From Halichoerus grypus (taxonomy: Eukaryota; Chordata; Mammalia; Carnivora; Phocidae), in the NCBI RefSeq assembly GCF_964656455.1, contig NC_135725.1, positions 46,536,486 to 46,600,485 on the forward strand: a stretch of 64,000 nucleotides of DNA. The letters run 5' to 3'. The notes under the pieces were generated by a model. It saw nothing but the letters and a program-made list of their open reading frames with translations. It did no database searches and was not told the origin of the DNA. The translations under genes were made by a program, and so were the position numbers. This document shows, piece after piece, positions 23,271-33,737 of the stretch (the stretch's first letter is position 1; every line of letters begins with the position of its first letter).

Positions 23271-23751
23271 AAAATCCATCTTTTACCTACACACAATTCA
23301 AATAAACAAAAATGTGTATTTAAATAACCCAAGCCTGTCACATGAATTACTATACTTTTTCTATTAATTTTTCCCAAGAAAATCTGGACAACAACCTCTT
23401 TTTATATAATTTTAAACAGGACTTTCAACTTTACCAAAAAGTTTCTATAAACTGATATGACAAAGTTCAGACATTGTTCTTTGCTTAACTGAGGAAAGTT
23501 TATTGTTTTTGGCTTTTTGTTAAAATAGATCTGAGCTGCACAGACTATCAAGCTATTCCAGCCAACAGCATAATTTCAGATTCATACCTACGTAAAATAT
23601 TCATGTTTGCTCACCTCTTCATCCCAAACCAGGAGTCCACAGCTAAGTCATTAAGGTCCTTCCTCTCTCTTACCTCTCTCAAAACATTAGTACACTTCTT
23701 AACACACTAGCAACTAGTTTTTGAACTGAAGGCTTTTCACAAGGCAGTGCC

Positions 23752-23758
23752 CACTTAC
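23752..23758 (-). promoter_or_regulatory. 5' splice site of MLLT3 intron 4
   Basis: On the minus strand exon 4 ends GGA GGG and continues GTAAGTG, with GT at 23757-23758. This is a near-perfect U1-type donor. It makes exon 4 exactly 48 codons. Confidence 0.9.
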
Positions 23759-23902
23759 CCCTCCTGCCTTCAGCAACTTTCTTCTAAACTCCTCTGTGGG
23801 GTTGTTGAAAGTTAGCTTTTCACAGCGGAGGTGATTCACTGGTGGATGGCCTTCAAGATGCAGGAATAAGTCATAATCAAAGCGGACTTTCTTAGGTTCT
23901 TC
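23759..23902 (-). CDS. MLLT3: MLLT3 (AF9) coding exon 4, C-terminal part of the YEATS domain
   Basis: Internal coding exon of 144 bases, exactly 48 codons with both ends in phase 0. It encodes residues 93-140 in human AF9 numbering: it starts [18 protein letters not shown], contains [17 protein letters not shown] and ends RRKLLKAGG. This is the last strands and C-terminal helix of the YEATS fold. Asp103, reported in human AF9 to contact histone H3, is present. [13 protein letters not shown] separates it from ENL (CFTYDLFLNLEGN). The acceptor is CTCTAG after a pyrimidine-rich tract and the donor is GTAAGT. The next exon, which carries the poly-serine tract in human AF9, lies beyond position 1 of the window. 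Lys96 and Glu130 may differ from human (I recall Arg and Asp), but I am not sure of those two residues. Confidence 0.96.
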
Positions 23903-23945
23903 CTAGAGATTAAAAAAAATTTTAAGAAAGAAAGAGACAGTTAAG
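23903..23945 (-). promoter_or_regulatory. 3' splice site of MLLT3 intron 3
   Basis: On the minus strand, CTGTCTCTTTCTTTC followed by an AT-rich run leads to TAATCTCTAG and then the first codon GAA of exon 4. AG is at 23903-23904. The polypyrimidine tract is good. Confidence 0.9.
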
Positions 23946-24179
23946 CATATACAAATTTTGAAAGCAAAGTTTTATTCTTCAGAAGGAACAGAAAAGACCC
24001 AGGTAACCAACAGCTATTGTGTCAAAGTACTGGAAAAAGAAAATTCTCATGGGATTATCTACAAAGCAAAAGGCAAATACCTAATGAATCGGTCTCTTGT
24101 TTTCTGAGAGAATAAACTCACCATTTTTCCTGTAATATCTCAAGTGGTGTAACACCACCAACACAACCACCCAACTAGA

Positions 24180-25195
24180 AACCTAAGATACCCCCGAAGC
24201 CACTTCCTCCCTTTCCCACACCACCCCCTCCACCCATCAGCGACAACTGCCATTTTCTCTCCTAAATATTTCTCGAACAAACCCTCTAACCCATAACTCT
24301 TATTCACTGCCCAAACTATAATAAGCTCCTTTCTCTAGTAGGTCCTTCCTACTTCAGGACAGATTTATCTTCAATTCCTCCTTCATTTAGGCCTCACAAT
24401 TATCCATATGAAACAAAAATCTAGCCATTTCACAGCTTGATTAAAACTTCAAAAGCTGGGGCACCTGCGTGGCTCAGTTGGTTGGGCAATTGCCTTTGGC
24501 TCGGGTCGTGATCCTGGGGTCCTGGGATCGAGTCCTGCATTGGGCTCCCCCTGCATCTCCCTCTGCCTCTGCCTGCCACTCTCCCTGCTTGTGTGTGTGC
24601 ACGCACGCTCGCTCTCTCTCTCTCTCTGTGTCAAATAAATAAATAAAATCTTTAAAAAAACAAAACAAAACTTCAAAAGCTGCCAACTGCCACTAGGATA
24701 AAAATCAAAGCTCACTTGAATGCCTCATAAGGGCTTTCAGAACTTGGCTCTTGGCTCTTCATCCCACCACACTGCGTCCACCCATCTCCTGGTCCAGCAA
24801 CACGCGCTGTTGGGTGTTCCCAGCATTTCCTATGTTCTAGGCTAACTCTGGGATTCACCTTTGCTTTGTGTTACCACCCTCATTGCCCGCCTCCATTCCT
24901 CCACCTTTGTGTCACCTGGGTAACTTCTACTCCTCCTTCTCCATTCAGGTTTCACTTTGGAGATGGATTCCTAGAACCCACTCCCAATTTCCCACTGCCT
25001 CTCCTCTGCTCTGAGTGCATCTCTCTCCTCCTTGCCACATCTTAGGGTAACCATCCTATCCTGTCTCTTTATCCTGCTTAATCATAAGATTCTTGAAAGT
25101 AGGAGCAATGGTTGAATCATCCTTGCACCCCTGACAACTAGTTTAGCACTGGTGCATAGCAGAAATGCAATAAATATCTATGAAATGAACCAGGA
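24180..25195 (+). mobile_element. LINE L2, 3' part, split by a SINE
   Basis: Without the SINE it reads ATTTCACAGCTTGATTAAAAC, CTAGGATAAAAATCAAAGCTC, AGGGCTTTCAGAACTTGGC, and ends AAATGCAATAAATATCTATGA. This is the order of the L2 ORF2 end and 3'-UTR. It is strongly diverged. Confidence 0.75.
24459..24666 (+). mobile_element. SINEC
   Basis: GGGGCACCTGCGTGGCTCAG head; CT and GTGTGTGTGCACGCACGC middle; AAATAAATAAATAAAATC tail. The duplication AAAACTTCAAAAGCTG is at 24443-24458 and 24667-24682. Confidence 0.96.
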
Positions 25196-25349
25196 GGATG
25201 AAATAGCATCAGATTCATGAGAACACAACCATCAGAATTTCATGATACTCAAGTTCTACTCTCGAGCCATTATTTTAGTTAGCTAAACACTTAAATCTCT
25301 CTACACACGGATTCTGAAGCATTCCAGGTGCAATGAAGACTAAGGATAA

Positions 25350-25450
25350 TGACAATAACTAATATGAATGTTAACAGTTATCTCATTTAATTCTCATAGC
25401 TCGCCTCTAGGTCACCTGTGAGCCCTGTTTTGCAGGTATGGAAATTAAAG
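25350..25450 (-). mobile_element. MIR-like fragment
   Basis: ATCTCATTTAATTCTCATAGC followed by TTTTGCAGGTATGGAAATTAA resembles reverse-complement MIR (CTCATTTAATCCTCA...TTTACAGATGAGGAAA). Confidence 0.55.
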
Positions 25451-25554
25451 GACTGGAATTTGTTATATTACTTTATATAAAAATGTCTTTTGTGTTACAA
25501 ATATTAACCATCCCTGTGAAGTGTTATCATTTTTTTTTCATTTGTCATTAGCTT

Positions 25555-26445
25555 TGCCATTTTGTTTATTTTTAATAGCTTTATTGAGAAATAATTCACA
25601 AGCCATAAAATCCATGCTTTAAAATATACAATTTAGTGGTTTTCAGTATACTCACAGAAGTATGAAACCATCACCACCATCTAATTTTAGAACATTCTCA
25701 TCATTCCAGAAATAAAACTCAAATACATTAGTAGTCATTTCCCATCCCCCCCAGATCCTGCATCACCTTGTACCACTAATCTATTTCTGTTTCTCTAGAG
25801 TTGCCTGTTCTGTGGACTTGGCATTTCATACAAATATATGAACATACATAAAATACATACATGATATGTAATCCTTTGTGACTGTCTTCTTTCATTTGGC
25901 ATGATTTTCCAGGGGTCATACATGCTGTAATGTGTCAGTAGTTCCTTTTTTACGGTTGAATAATATTCCATTGTATGGGTATTCCAGTATTTGTTTATCC
26001 ACTTGTTGGATAGACATGTGTATTTTTTCTTTTTTTTAAGATTTTATTTATTTATCAGAGAGAGAGAGAGACAGAGGCAGGCGGAGGGAGAAGCGGAGGG
26101 AAAAGCTCCTCAGCAAGGAGCCCGATGTGGGACTCGATCCCAGGACCCTGGGATCATGACCTGAGCCGAAGGCAGAGGCTTAACCGACTGAGCCACCCAG
26201 GCGTCCCTGTATTTTTTCTTTTTAGCCACTGTGAATAGTGCTGGTATGAACATTTGTGTACAAGTTTTTATGTAGATGTGTATTTTCATTTCTCTGGGGT
26301 AAACACCTAATGGTAGAATTTCGTCTTGCCGTAACTCCATGTTTAACGTTTTTACAAACTGCATTACTGTTTTCCACAGTGGCTGCACCATTTTAAAATC
26401 TCAATAGCAGTGTATGAGGTATATATGTTTTTTAATATATAACAT
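25555..26445 (-). mobile_element. Old L1 3' region, minus strand, split by a SINE
   Basis: AATAGCTTTATTGAGAAATAA, TACAATTTAGTGGTTTTCAG, AATAATATTCCATTGTATGG and CACAGTGGCTGCACCATTTT are antisense L1 landmarks. A SINE at 26035-26207 interrupts it. Confidence 0.8.
26035..26207 (-). mobile_element. SINEC, minus strand
   Basis: AAGATTTTATTTATTTATCAG, a GA-rich part, and GAGCCACCCAGGCGTCCC. The duplication TGTATTTTTTCTTTTT is at 26019-26034 and 26208-26223. Confidence 0.95.
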
Positions 26446-26492
26446 ATTCAAATTTTACACAGATAAATGTTTTTCTTAAAAAAAAATTTGTG

Positions 26493-26660
26493 GGGCACCT
26501 GGGTGGCTCAGATGGCTAAGCGTCTGACTCTTGATTTCGGCTCAGCTCATGATCTCAGGGCCATGAGATGGAGCCCCACGACACGCTCTGCGCTGGGTAT
26601 GGAGCTTGCTTGGGATTCTCTCTCTCCCTCTGCCCATCCCTCCCCAGTTCACTCTAAAAA
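26493..26660 (+). mobile_element. SINEC, GACTCTTGATTTCGG subfamily
   Basis: GGGGCACCTGGGTGGCTCAGA head and GACTCTTGATTTCGGCTCAG. Its A-rich tail received the next, opposite-strand SINE. Confidence 0.92.
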
Positions 26661-26678
26661 AAATTTTCTTTATTTAAA

Positions 26679-26863
26679 GATTTTATGTATTTATTTGTGA
26701 GAGAGAGAGAGAGTGTGCGCACAAGCACGGGGAGCGGCAGGCAGAGGGAGAAGCAGGCTTCCCGCAGAGCAGGGAGCCCGATGCGGGGCTCGATCCCAGG
26801 ACCCTGGGGTCATGACCTGAGCCGAAAGCAGATGCTTAACCGACTGAGCCACCCAGGCATCCC
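26679..26863 (-). mobile_element. SINEC inserted in the tail of the preceding SINE
   Basis: GATTTTATGTATTTATTTGTG, a GA-rich part, and GAGCCACCCAGGCATCCC. Near-perfect 23-24 base duplications (26655-26678 and 26864-26886) span the A-rich tail of the plus-strand SINE, giving a tail-to-tail pair. Confidence 0.94.
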
Positions 26864-27009
26864 TAAAAAAATTTTTCTTTATTTAAAAAAAACAATTTGT
26901 TATATTACTATTGTGATGAAACAAAGTGATTTGAACCTACTTCTTTTGACTCAAAAGTCTTAGCACCTGAAACTGTCAAAATGTAGGCATCTCCTGCTAC
27001 AAATTTACA

Positions 27010-28150
27010 GTTTCCACCTCCTCATCCACACTTCCCCACATCAGTCTCCACTCATTCGCTCACTAGCAAGCAGGCCTGAAATCTGCTCCTTCCCTCTTTC
27101 ATCAGGATAACCTTTCTCCCCTGGTTTTCCTCACACTTAACTGGCATTCCTTCCTAGTCTTCTTCCCTGACCCTTAGGCGTCCTTTAACTTTAGGCAAAG
27201 TTCCCCAAGGAGCGGACACCCATTCACAGGGGGTCACTTCTACCTACAGGACAATGACTCCCCTATCTATACCTCCAGCCCAGCTCCCACCTGATGGCCA
27301 GATGTACGTGTTCCACAGTCTACCCACATCTCCACTAAGTTGACCCACGGCAACAGCAAAGTCATGGATTATCTTAACCTGAGCTTATCTTCATCTGTCC
27401 TTTCTCCTATCCTCTGTATCTTGGCAAGCAGAAATCCTAACTTCTTATCAAAGTTAAAATACAGAAAAACCATCCCCAGCTCTTCCTCCTCCTTCGCTCA
27501 CCACACTCAAATAGTCTCTCAGTTTTACTTAGAATCCCCCCTTAGGAACTCTCAAATTCAGCCCCTTTGTCCAGTCGCCATACCCTTGCCTTAGCTTAGA
27601 CCTTCATCACTCCTCACCTGGTCATCTCCTCTATTTTTGAACCCACCCCATTCTACCTCCCACAGTGACAAGACAGTGATTTTCCCAACAGAAAAATCAG
27701 ATTACATCTTTTCATTGATATAAATGCCTTTAATGACTCATCATTTCCCACAGGATAAAATCCCACTTCCTTGGAATAACCATCTTAGTCCTTTAATACC
27801 TTCCCTGCATTTCCTTTGTTCTCTCACGACACCCTGTGCTTCCATAATTGTGAAGCACTTGCGGTTCCCAATACTTTACATTATCTCATTCATTTTGCCT
27901 TTCACATGTACTGCTCCCCACGCCTACACTGTCTTCCCTCCCAACACACCTCTCCTCCCTTGCTTGCTTAATGCACTCATTATTCACAACACAGCTAAAG
28001 CATGAAATCCACTGGAAAGTCTTCCTAATATTTCCAATCCAATCTGTATTAGACATCCCTCTCACAGCGTTCCTTTATTAATGTAATTATCACATTGAAT
28101 TATGATCATTTTTTACTTACCTGCCTCTCCTCTAAATTGTAAAACAGTCA
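27010..28150 (+). mobile_element. Probable LINE L2 remnant
   Basis: From about 27660 it reads GACAAGACAGTGATTTTCCC, CAGATTACATCTTTTCATTG and CACAGGATAAAATCCCACTTC, which follow the L2 ORF2 end. The upstream CT-rich part is consistent but weaker. Open frames of 84 and 93 codons are not recognisable proteins. Confidence 0.6.
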
Positions 28151-28204
28151 ACACACCTTAGAATTTAATTAAAAACATAAGAAGGGCTGCTTTCTGCCTT
28201 ATAA

Positions 28205-28900
28205 TTGGGTCTATAAATTTGTAAAGCCTTTGGGGAAGACAATTTGGCAGTATCTATCAACATGCTAACCCAGTAATTCTAAGAATCTCTTCCACAAAAA
28301 TATTCAAATATGTGTGCAAAGATATAGATGATAAAATGTTCGTGGTAGCATTGTTTGTAATGGTAAAAAAAAAATTGAAATGATCTTCAAGTGAGTATAT
28401 CATACCATTGAATACCACACAGATGTTTAAAAATACAGATTTGGAAATACCGCCAAGTGGATTAAAGGTAACTCACAGAAAATATTAAAGTATGATATAT
28501 TATGCCCCTGCCAATCTCTACTCAACATAGATTTTATCTGGGCAAATGCATGGGGTAATCGGGAAAAGCTGTACCAAATAGTTAATAATGATTAAACGGA
28601 GTCAAAAGACATACTCCTGCAGGGGTGCCTGGGTGGCTCAGTCAGTTAAGTGTCTGCCTTTGGCTCAGGTCACGATCTCAGGAGTCCTGGGATTGAGCCC
28701 TGTGTCTGGCTCTGTGCTCAGCAGGGAGTCGGCTTCCCCTCTCACTCACCCTCTGTGTGCACTCTCTCTCTCTCTCCCCCAAATGGATAAATAAGATCTT
28801 TAAAAAATATATATATATACACATATATTCCTGCAAATGTTTTTAAAGATAAAAATATATTGATGACTATAAATCATTACCAGCAGAAAAAGAATGAATA
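28205..28900 (+). mobile_element. Old L1 or HAL1-like fragment, split by a SINE
   Basis: GGGGAAGACAATTTGGCAGT, CAAAGATATAGATGATAAAATG and GTAGCATTGTTTGTAATGG are diverged L1 3' ORF2 landmarks. The sequence resumes after the SINE with AAATCATTACCAGCAG. Confidence 0.55.
28624..28810 (+). mobile_element. SINEC
   Basis: GGGTGCCTGGGTGGCTCAGTC head; the tail AAATGGATAAATAAGATC is diverged and runs into (AT)n. An imperfect repeat of ATACTCCTGCA flanks it. Confidence 0.92.
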
Positions 28901-30105
28901 ATAATATCATTCACAACACTTAAATACAAAAAAAAAAAAAAAAAATCACTTTTCCACGAAACTAAGGGTAAGAACCACAGAGAGTGACTATCTTTCTATG
29001 AATCCTGAGTGCAATTTTCTTTTAAAGTTTTGTGTGTGTGTGGTTTTGTGTTTGTTTTTTGAGTAAGGAAAAAGTACTCACAAACCTTGCGTTCTAGCCA
29101 ACTGATCTCTTTCCTGGAGAGCAGACTTCAATATTATGTCAATCTATGCTCCTCAGGAAAGATTCTTCTCAAATTGCAAATAAGAAAGTATGCATTTATT
29201 CTATATATAAAGCTAATACATTTCCTCGTAGAGGTGGAAATCTGGTTTTGGCAATATCAAATTGTCCCTCTCATTCTGCTTCAGTCCTTGACATTTACTC
29301 AGGTACCTTCTCTGAGGACAGAATGAAAGAGAGAAGCAGGGGATCCTTTAAACCTAAAATGCTACAGTCAATTATGTTTTAGTGTGCCTACTGGTTTAAA
29401 GTTTCTGCAACACTCATAATTCTCATAGACAAGCTTGTTTTGTTGAACACAAATGCAAAATAAGATAGAATAAACATACACGAACTCAAAAGCAGCACTG
29501 ACAGACACTCCACCTCCCGCTCTGGAGTAAAGACTCTGACCTCTCAAATAAATGAGCAAAATTGAAGACAGGCTTATTAGAAGCAGGGAAAGCAAAAGAT
29601 GGAGATGGACCCGAGGACAGGATGATATCCTCCTTAATACGCAGTAGTAGGACTCTCCCAAGATCACACGGAAGTCTTTCTGCAGCTTTCATCTCCTCTA
29701 AAAACTCTGAACAATATTTTTCATAAACCATTATTGTAATGGATGTTTGTTCTTCAAGACAGAGTTGAATCAACTCCGGGGATGAATAAAATGATAAAAA
29801 CTCAAAAGAAATAAAATGTACATTCTGGAGGAATAGCCCAGACTCCTAAATTTTTACCCACAAATCATTTCAGTAGGAAGAGAAAAGAGAAATATATCCA
29901 GCTCAGAGAATACAGCAAAACTTTGGTTTGTTTAAAAAAAAAATTCCAAGATAAATGAAAAGAGATGACAAAGCAACAATTTCTAACTAAAAAATTAATA
30001 ACATACAGAAAAGAACTTTAAGTACTACACCCATGTATCTTCCGCTGAGAGTAAACAGATGTTAACACTTCACTGTGTTTACCTTTGCTTCAAAGGATAC
30101 AGTTT

Positions 30106-30293
30106 GTTTTTTTAAGATTTTATTTATTTGAGACAGCAAGCGAGAGAGAAAGCACAAGCAGGGGGAGGGGCAGAGGGAGAGGGAGAAGCAGACTCCCTGC
30201 TGAGGATCCGATGGGGGACTCGATCTCATGACCCTGGGATCATGACCTGAGCCGAAGGCAGACACTTAACTGACTGAGCCACTCAGGCGCCCC
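30106..30293 (-). mobile_element. SINEC, minus strand
   Basis: AAGATTTTATTTATTTGAGAC, a GA-rich part, and GAGCCACTCAGGCGCCCC. The duplication CAAAGGATACA(G/A)TTT is at 30091-30105 and 30294-30308. Confidence 0.95.
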
Positions 30294-30319
30294 CAAAGGA
30301 TACAATTTTATAAATATAA

Positions 30320-30670
30320 GCTGCTCTATGGATCCTCCCCAGGGACCAATGCTACTTAGTTCCCGTGCTATCATTTCAATTCACACTCTTGAGCTACGTA
30401 TGTGTATTTCTAGAACATTATTTATTCTCAGCTTCAGTGGCTTATAAAAACATACATAAATGGTATCATAACCATACACTTCCGTAACTTTTAAGTTGTC
30501 ACTCTTGTTTTTGAGACTTATCCATGTTGTTGCATTAACTGCGGTATAGCATTCCGTGTATTCCTAACCCACCATTTAGTGATCCACATCTCTACATAGG
30601 ACCAACTAGGTGTATCCCACTTTTTCATATTACAAACACTGAAATATAGATGTCTCATTGTGTACCTATA
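30320..30670 (-). mobile_element. Old L1 fragment, minus strand
   Basis: AATGGTATCATAACCATACAC, GACTTATCCATGTTGTTGCA and ATGTCTCATTGTGTACC are antisense old-L1 landmarks. Confidence 0.6.
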
Positions 30671-30854
30671 AAAATAGCAATTATTAAATATAAAATCTTA
30701 AAGACAATCTAAAACTAGAAAATTGAAATAAACTGATATGGATGCTAAACAGAAAATCTATTTAACGGTGTTCAACTCAAGGGTCTATTTCACAATGGCC
30801 CCAAAGGAATTACTGCTTTCCATCTCATGTGCCTCTTTCTGCCTTCATTTTTTT

Positions 30855-31046
30855 TTTTTTTTTTAAGATTTTATTTATTTATGTCAGAGAGAGAGAGAGC
30901 ACAAGCAGAGGGAGCAGCAGGCAGAGGGAGAAGCAGGCTCCCCGCTGAGCAGGGAGCCCCATGCGGGGCTGGATCCCAGGACCCTGAGATCATGACCTGA
31001 GCCGAAGGCAGACGCTTGAACGACTGAGCCACCCAGGCGTCCCCTT
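30855..31046 (-). mobile_element. SINEC, minus strand
   Basis: Poly(T), AAGATTTTATTTATTTATG, a GA-rich part, and GAGCCACCCAGGCGTCCC. The duplication CCTTCATTTTTTT is at about 30842-30854 and 31047-31059. Confidence 0.95.
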
Positions 31047-31139
31047 CCTTCATTTTTTTAATAAACTACAATTCTTCACAAAATGAGTCAAGAAGATGAG
31101 TCATAAGAATGACTACCCAAAGTGCCGAGAAGACTGAAC

Positions 31140-31172
31140 CTGTGTGTGTGTGTGTGCACATGTGTGTGGTGT
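31140..31172 (+). repeat. (TG)n tract
   Basis: An interrupted TG repeat (TGTGTGTGTGTGTGTG, then CACATGTGTGTGG). Confidence 0.85.
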
Positions 31173-31562
31173 GCAGAGAGATTCTGGTCATTTCTGTAAG
31201 TAAGGGAATTGAGTAATTCAGAAAATAATTTTTTCTATTGAACATACAGCCTGTAAAAATGACCAGAAAAGGTAAAAACAAAGGAGAGAAGATACCTCAC
31301 TACCGCATTATTTCCAAACTGAAGCCAGTGCAATGTTAAATTGACTTAAGGAGATAGGAACAGAATGGTACAGCCATTATGATCCTCCCACAAGAGATCA
31401 TAACTGTCTAGCCCCTCATTTCTTTGGAACAATACCTTTTCTGGCTTGAAAGCCTAGACTCTTCCTATGGGCAGCCCAATGCCTAGATGAAATAAAACAC
31501 TGGATGAGTGACAAGAGGGAAGAAAAGCACCACATGATCTTCATTAATTAAACTTCTAGAAT

Positions 31563-31769
31563 TATTGAGGGGCACCTGGGTGGCTCAGTAAGTTAAGTGT
31601 CTGCCTTCGGCTCAAGTCATGACCCCAGGGCCCTGGGATCAAGCCCTGCATCAGGCTCCCTGTTCAGCAGGGAGCCTGCTTCTCCCTCTCTCTCCCTCTG
31701 CCTGCGGCTCCCCCTGCTCGTGCTCTTTCCCCCTCTCTGTCAAATAAATAAAATCTTTTAAAAAAATAA
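31563..31769 (+). mobile_element. SINEC
   Basis: GGGGCACCTGGGTGGCTCAG at 31569; CAAATAAATAAAATCTTTT tail. The duplication TAAACTTCTAGAAT is at 31549-31562 and 31770-31783. Confidence 0.95.
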
Positions 31770-31854
31770 TAAACTTCTAGAATACTGAAAACAGGGATGG
31801 GTGGAGATATAGGCTCTCGCTCCTTCCCATAAACACAACCACTTTAATTGAAAA

Positions 31855-32930
31855 TCAATATTTTTAAAAAATGGGCAAAAGATTTAAAGGGTCGGGCGCC
31901 TGGGTGGCTCAGTCGTTAAGCGTCTGCCTTTGGCTCAGGTCATGATCCCAGGGTCCTGGGATCAAGCCCCACATGGGACTTCCTGCTCGGCGGGAAGCCT
32001 GCTTCTCCCTCTCCCACTCCCCCTGCTTGTGTTCCCTCTCTCGCTGTGTCTCTCTCTGTCAAATAAATAAATAAAATCTTAAAAAAAAAAAAAAAAAGAT
32101 TTAAAGGGTCATTTCTCCAAAGAAAATAAACAAATGGACAATAAGCATATGAAAAGATGTTCAAAATCGTAAGTCATCAGGCAAATACATACCAAAGCCA
32201 TTTCACATGCACCATGATAATTATAATTTTAAAAAAGGAAAATGACAAGTGTTTTCCAGGATGTGGAGAAACTGGATCCTTCCCACCACTGCTGATGGGA
32301 ATGTGTAATAGTGCAGTCATTTTGGAAAACAGTTGACAGTTCTTCAAAAAGTTAAACATAGAGTTACCATATGATCCAACCACTCCACTTAGGTATATAC
32401 CCAGGAGATTTGAAAACATACGTCCACACAAAAACTTGTATATGAATATTCACAACAGCATGATTTACAGTAGGCAAAGGTGGAAAAAAGTCAAATTTCC
32501 AGCAAAATATGAATTAATAAACAGAATGTGGTATATTCATACAACAGGGTTTTATTCAGTTATTAAAAAAAATACTAAGGATATCAATGCATCCTATAAT
32601 GTGGGTAAACCTTAAAGACATACTAAGTGGAAGAAGCCAGGCACAAATGGTCACACATTTATATGAAATCACCAGAATAGGAAATTACATCAAGAAAGGA
32701 AGTAGATTAATCATTGCCAGGAGCTGGAGGAGGGAAGAATGAGTGACTGCCCTAGGTACAGGGTTTTACTATGGGGTGGTGAAAATCCTAAGAAAGTCAT
32801 AGAATTAGATAGTGGTGATGTCTGCATAATATACTAAAACCTGAAGACTTGCACACTTTTTAAAAAAATGAATTTTATGATATGCAAATTATATCTCAAA
32901 TTTTCACATAAAAAAAGCTAAAAGCTGGTT
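31855..32930 (+). mobile_element. Old L1 3' region, split by a SINE
   Basis: ATGGGCAAAAGATTTAAAGG, TCATTTCTCCAAAGAAAATA, ATGTGGAGAAACTGGATCC, CATATGATCCAACCACTCC and AATTATATCTCAAATTTT are sense L1 landmarks. It ends 0.8 kb upstream (in window order) of exon 3. Confidence 0.8.
31894..32095 (+). mobile_element. SINEC, young TCGTTAAGC subfamily
   Basis: GGGCGCCTGGGTGGCTCAGTC head, CGGCGGGAAGCCTGC, AAATAAATAAATAAAATC tail. The perfect 15-base duplication AAGATTTAAAGGGTC is at 31879-31893 and 32096-32110, in L1. Confidence 0.97.
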
Positions 32931-33074
32931 TTAGGGAAATCCAAATTGATATGAGAAAAAATAAATCAATACATCAATGTGAAGTCATATCACACGAGCA
33001 GACGATAACGCATCTCAACAAATTCTGATTTGATAAAAAACGTGAACATTTCAGTAGTATTACTGAGAAAGGTA

Positions 33075-33245
33075 ATCATTAGCATTTACCAAGTGCTTAC
33101 TTATACATGAAGCATTATTCTAAATATTCTACACAAACATACTGCATCTAATCTTCATAGCCCCCTTATGAGGTAGATACTCTTATCCTATCCCCATTTT
33201 ATAAATAAGAAAAGTGAACCCCACAGAGGTTGAGCAATTTGTAAT
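33075..33245 (-). mobile_element. MIR
   Basis: TACCAAGTGCTTACTTATAC, CCCCCTTATGAGGTAGATAC and CCCCATTTTATAAATAAGAAA match reverse-complement MIR in order over about 170 bases. Confidence 0.75.
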
Positions 33246-33729
33246 ATTATTCCATCTGTGTGTTTTGCTACATATATACTTTTAAATCCAGTAAAATCTA
33301 TATGTCAAGCTGATATAATTGTGTATGTATGCCATGTGTGTGTGGCAGCTAAAGATAAATGAGAGATTATTCTTTGCAAGTGTCTAAAATCCTAAAAATA
33401 TGAAAATGAGAAAAGGAGCATTTCACTGAAAAAACCTAATTTCTCTTTTCTATTTTACAAACATATATTAATCTTCTTTTTCAAATGGTAATCATTCTTC
33501 TCTTAAAAAGGAAAGTTTAATGAATTTCATATAATCTGGCTCCACATAATTGAAATTATCTTTAGCCACTTCCTCTATAATTAAGGGTAACAATAGCCAA
33601 AATTCCTAGAAGACAAATTTAACTGTTATTTTCAAATCATCTAGTGATAGAAGTGTTTATGAATCAAAATTATTTTAAACATCATTTGTTTAATGGAGGA
33701 TCTTCCACTGAAAGATTAATGGGTAAAGA

Positions 33730-33737
33730 TTACATAC
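33730..33737 (-). promoter_or_regulatory. 5' splice site of MLLT3 intron 3
   Basis: On the minus strand exon 3 ends AAC AAG and continues GTATGTAA. GT is at 33736-33737. It is a consensus donor, and the reading frame breaks cleanly between codons (phase 0). Confidence 0.9.

Larger units (their letters stand above)
1..23758 (-). other. MLLT3: MLLT3 intron 4, 5' part (window ends inside it)
   Basis: Everything below exon 4 is intron in the sense of MLLT3 transcription, and the next exon is not reached. The intron holds old L1, MER5, MIR and L2 remnants, several young L1s and many SINEs. Longer stretches between listed repeats in which I see no gene or RNA: 4090-4740, 6080-7150, 7540-8000, 9690-11340, 11430-12680, 12815-13280, 13500-14810, 15210-16450, 16600-17930, 20380-21130, 22160-22930 and 23280-23758. 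The first two of these include A-rich runs, and a pyrimidine-rich stretch lies near 6820-6910. Two poly(A) runs at about 17430 and 17480 have no recognisable element attached. In human MLLT3, intron 4 contains the breakpoint cluster BCR1 of t(9;11) leukaemias. Confidence 0.9.
23903..33737 (-). other. MLLT3: MLLT3 intron 3, complete (9,835 bases)
   Basis: The intron lies between two recognised coding exons and has canonical GT and AG ends. It contains L2 copies (24180-25195, probably 27010-28150), old L1 fragments on both strands and nine SINEC copies. Stretches with nothing I can assign: 28900-30090 (AT-rich, with a poly(A) run near 28930 and a short TG tract near 29030), 31050-31560 (a TG repeat plus unique sequence) and 33250-33690. 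Chance frames near 29090-29770 carry no recognisable domain. Confidence 0.92.

Noticed and set aside
24700..25195. Possible processed pseudogene because of higher complexity and CT-rich text
   Set aside because: The order of landmarks and the AATAAATATCTATGA end fit the L2 3' region better. No protein frame is recognisable.
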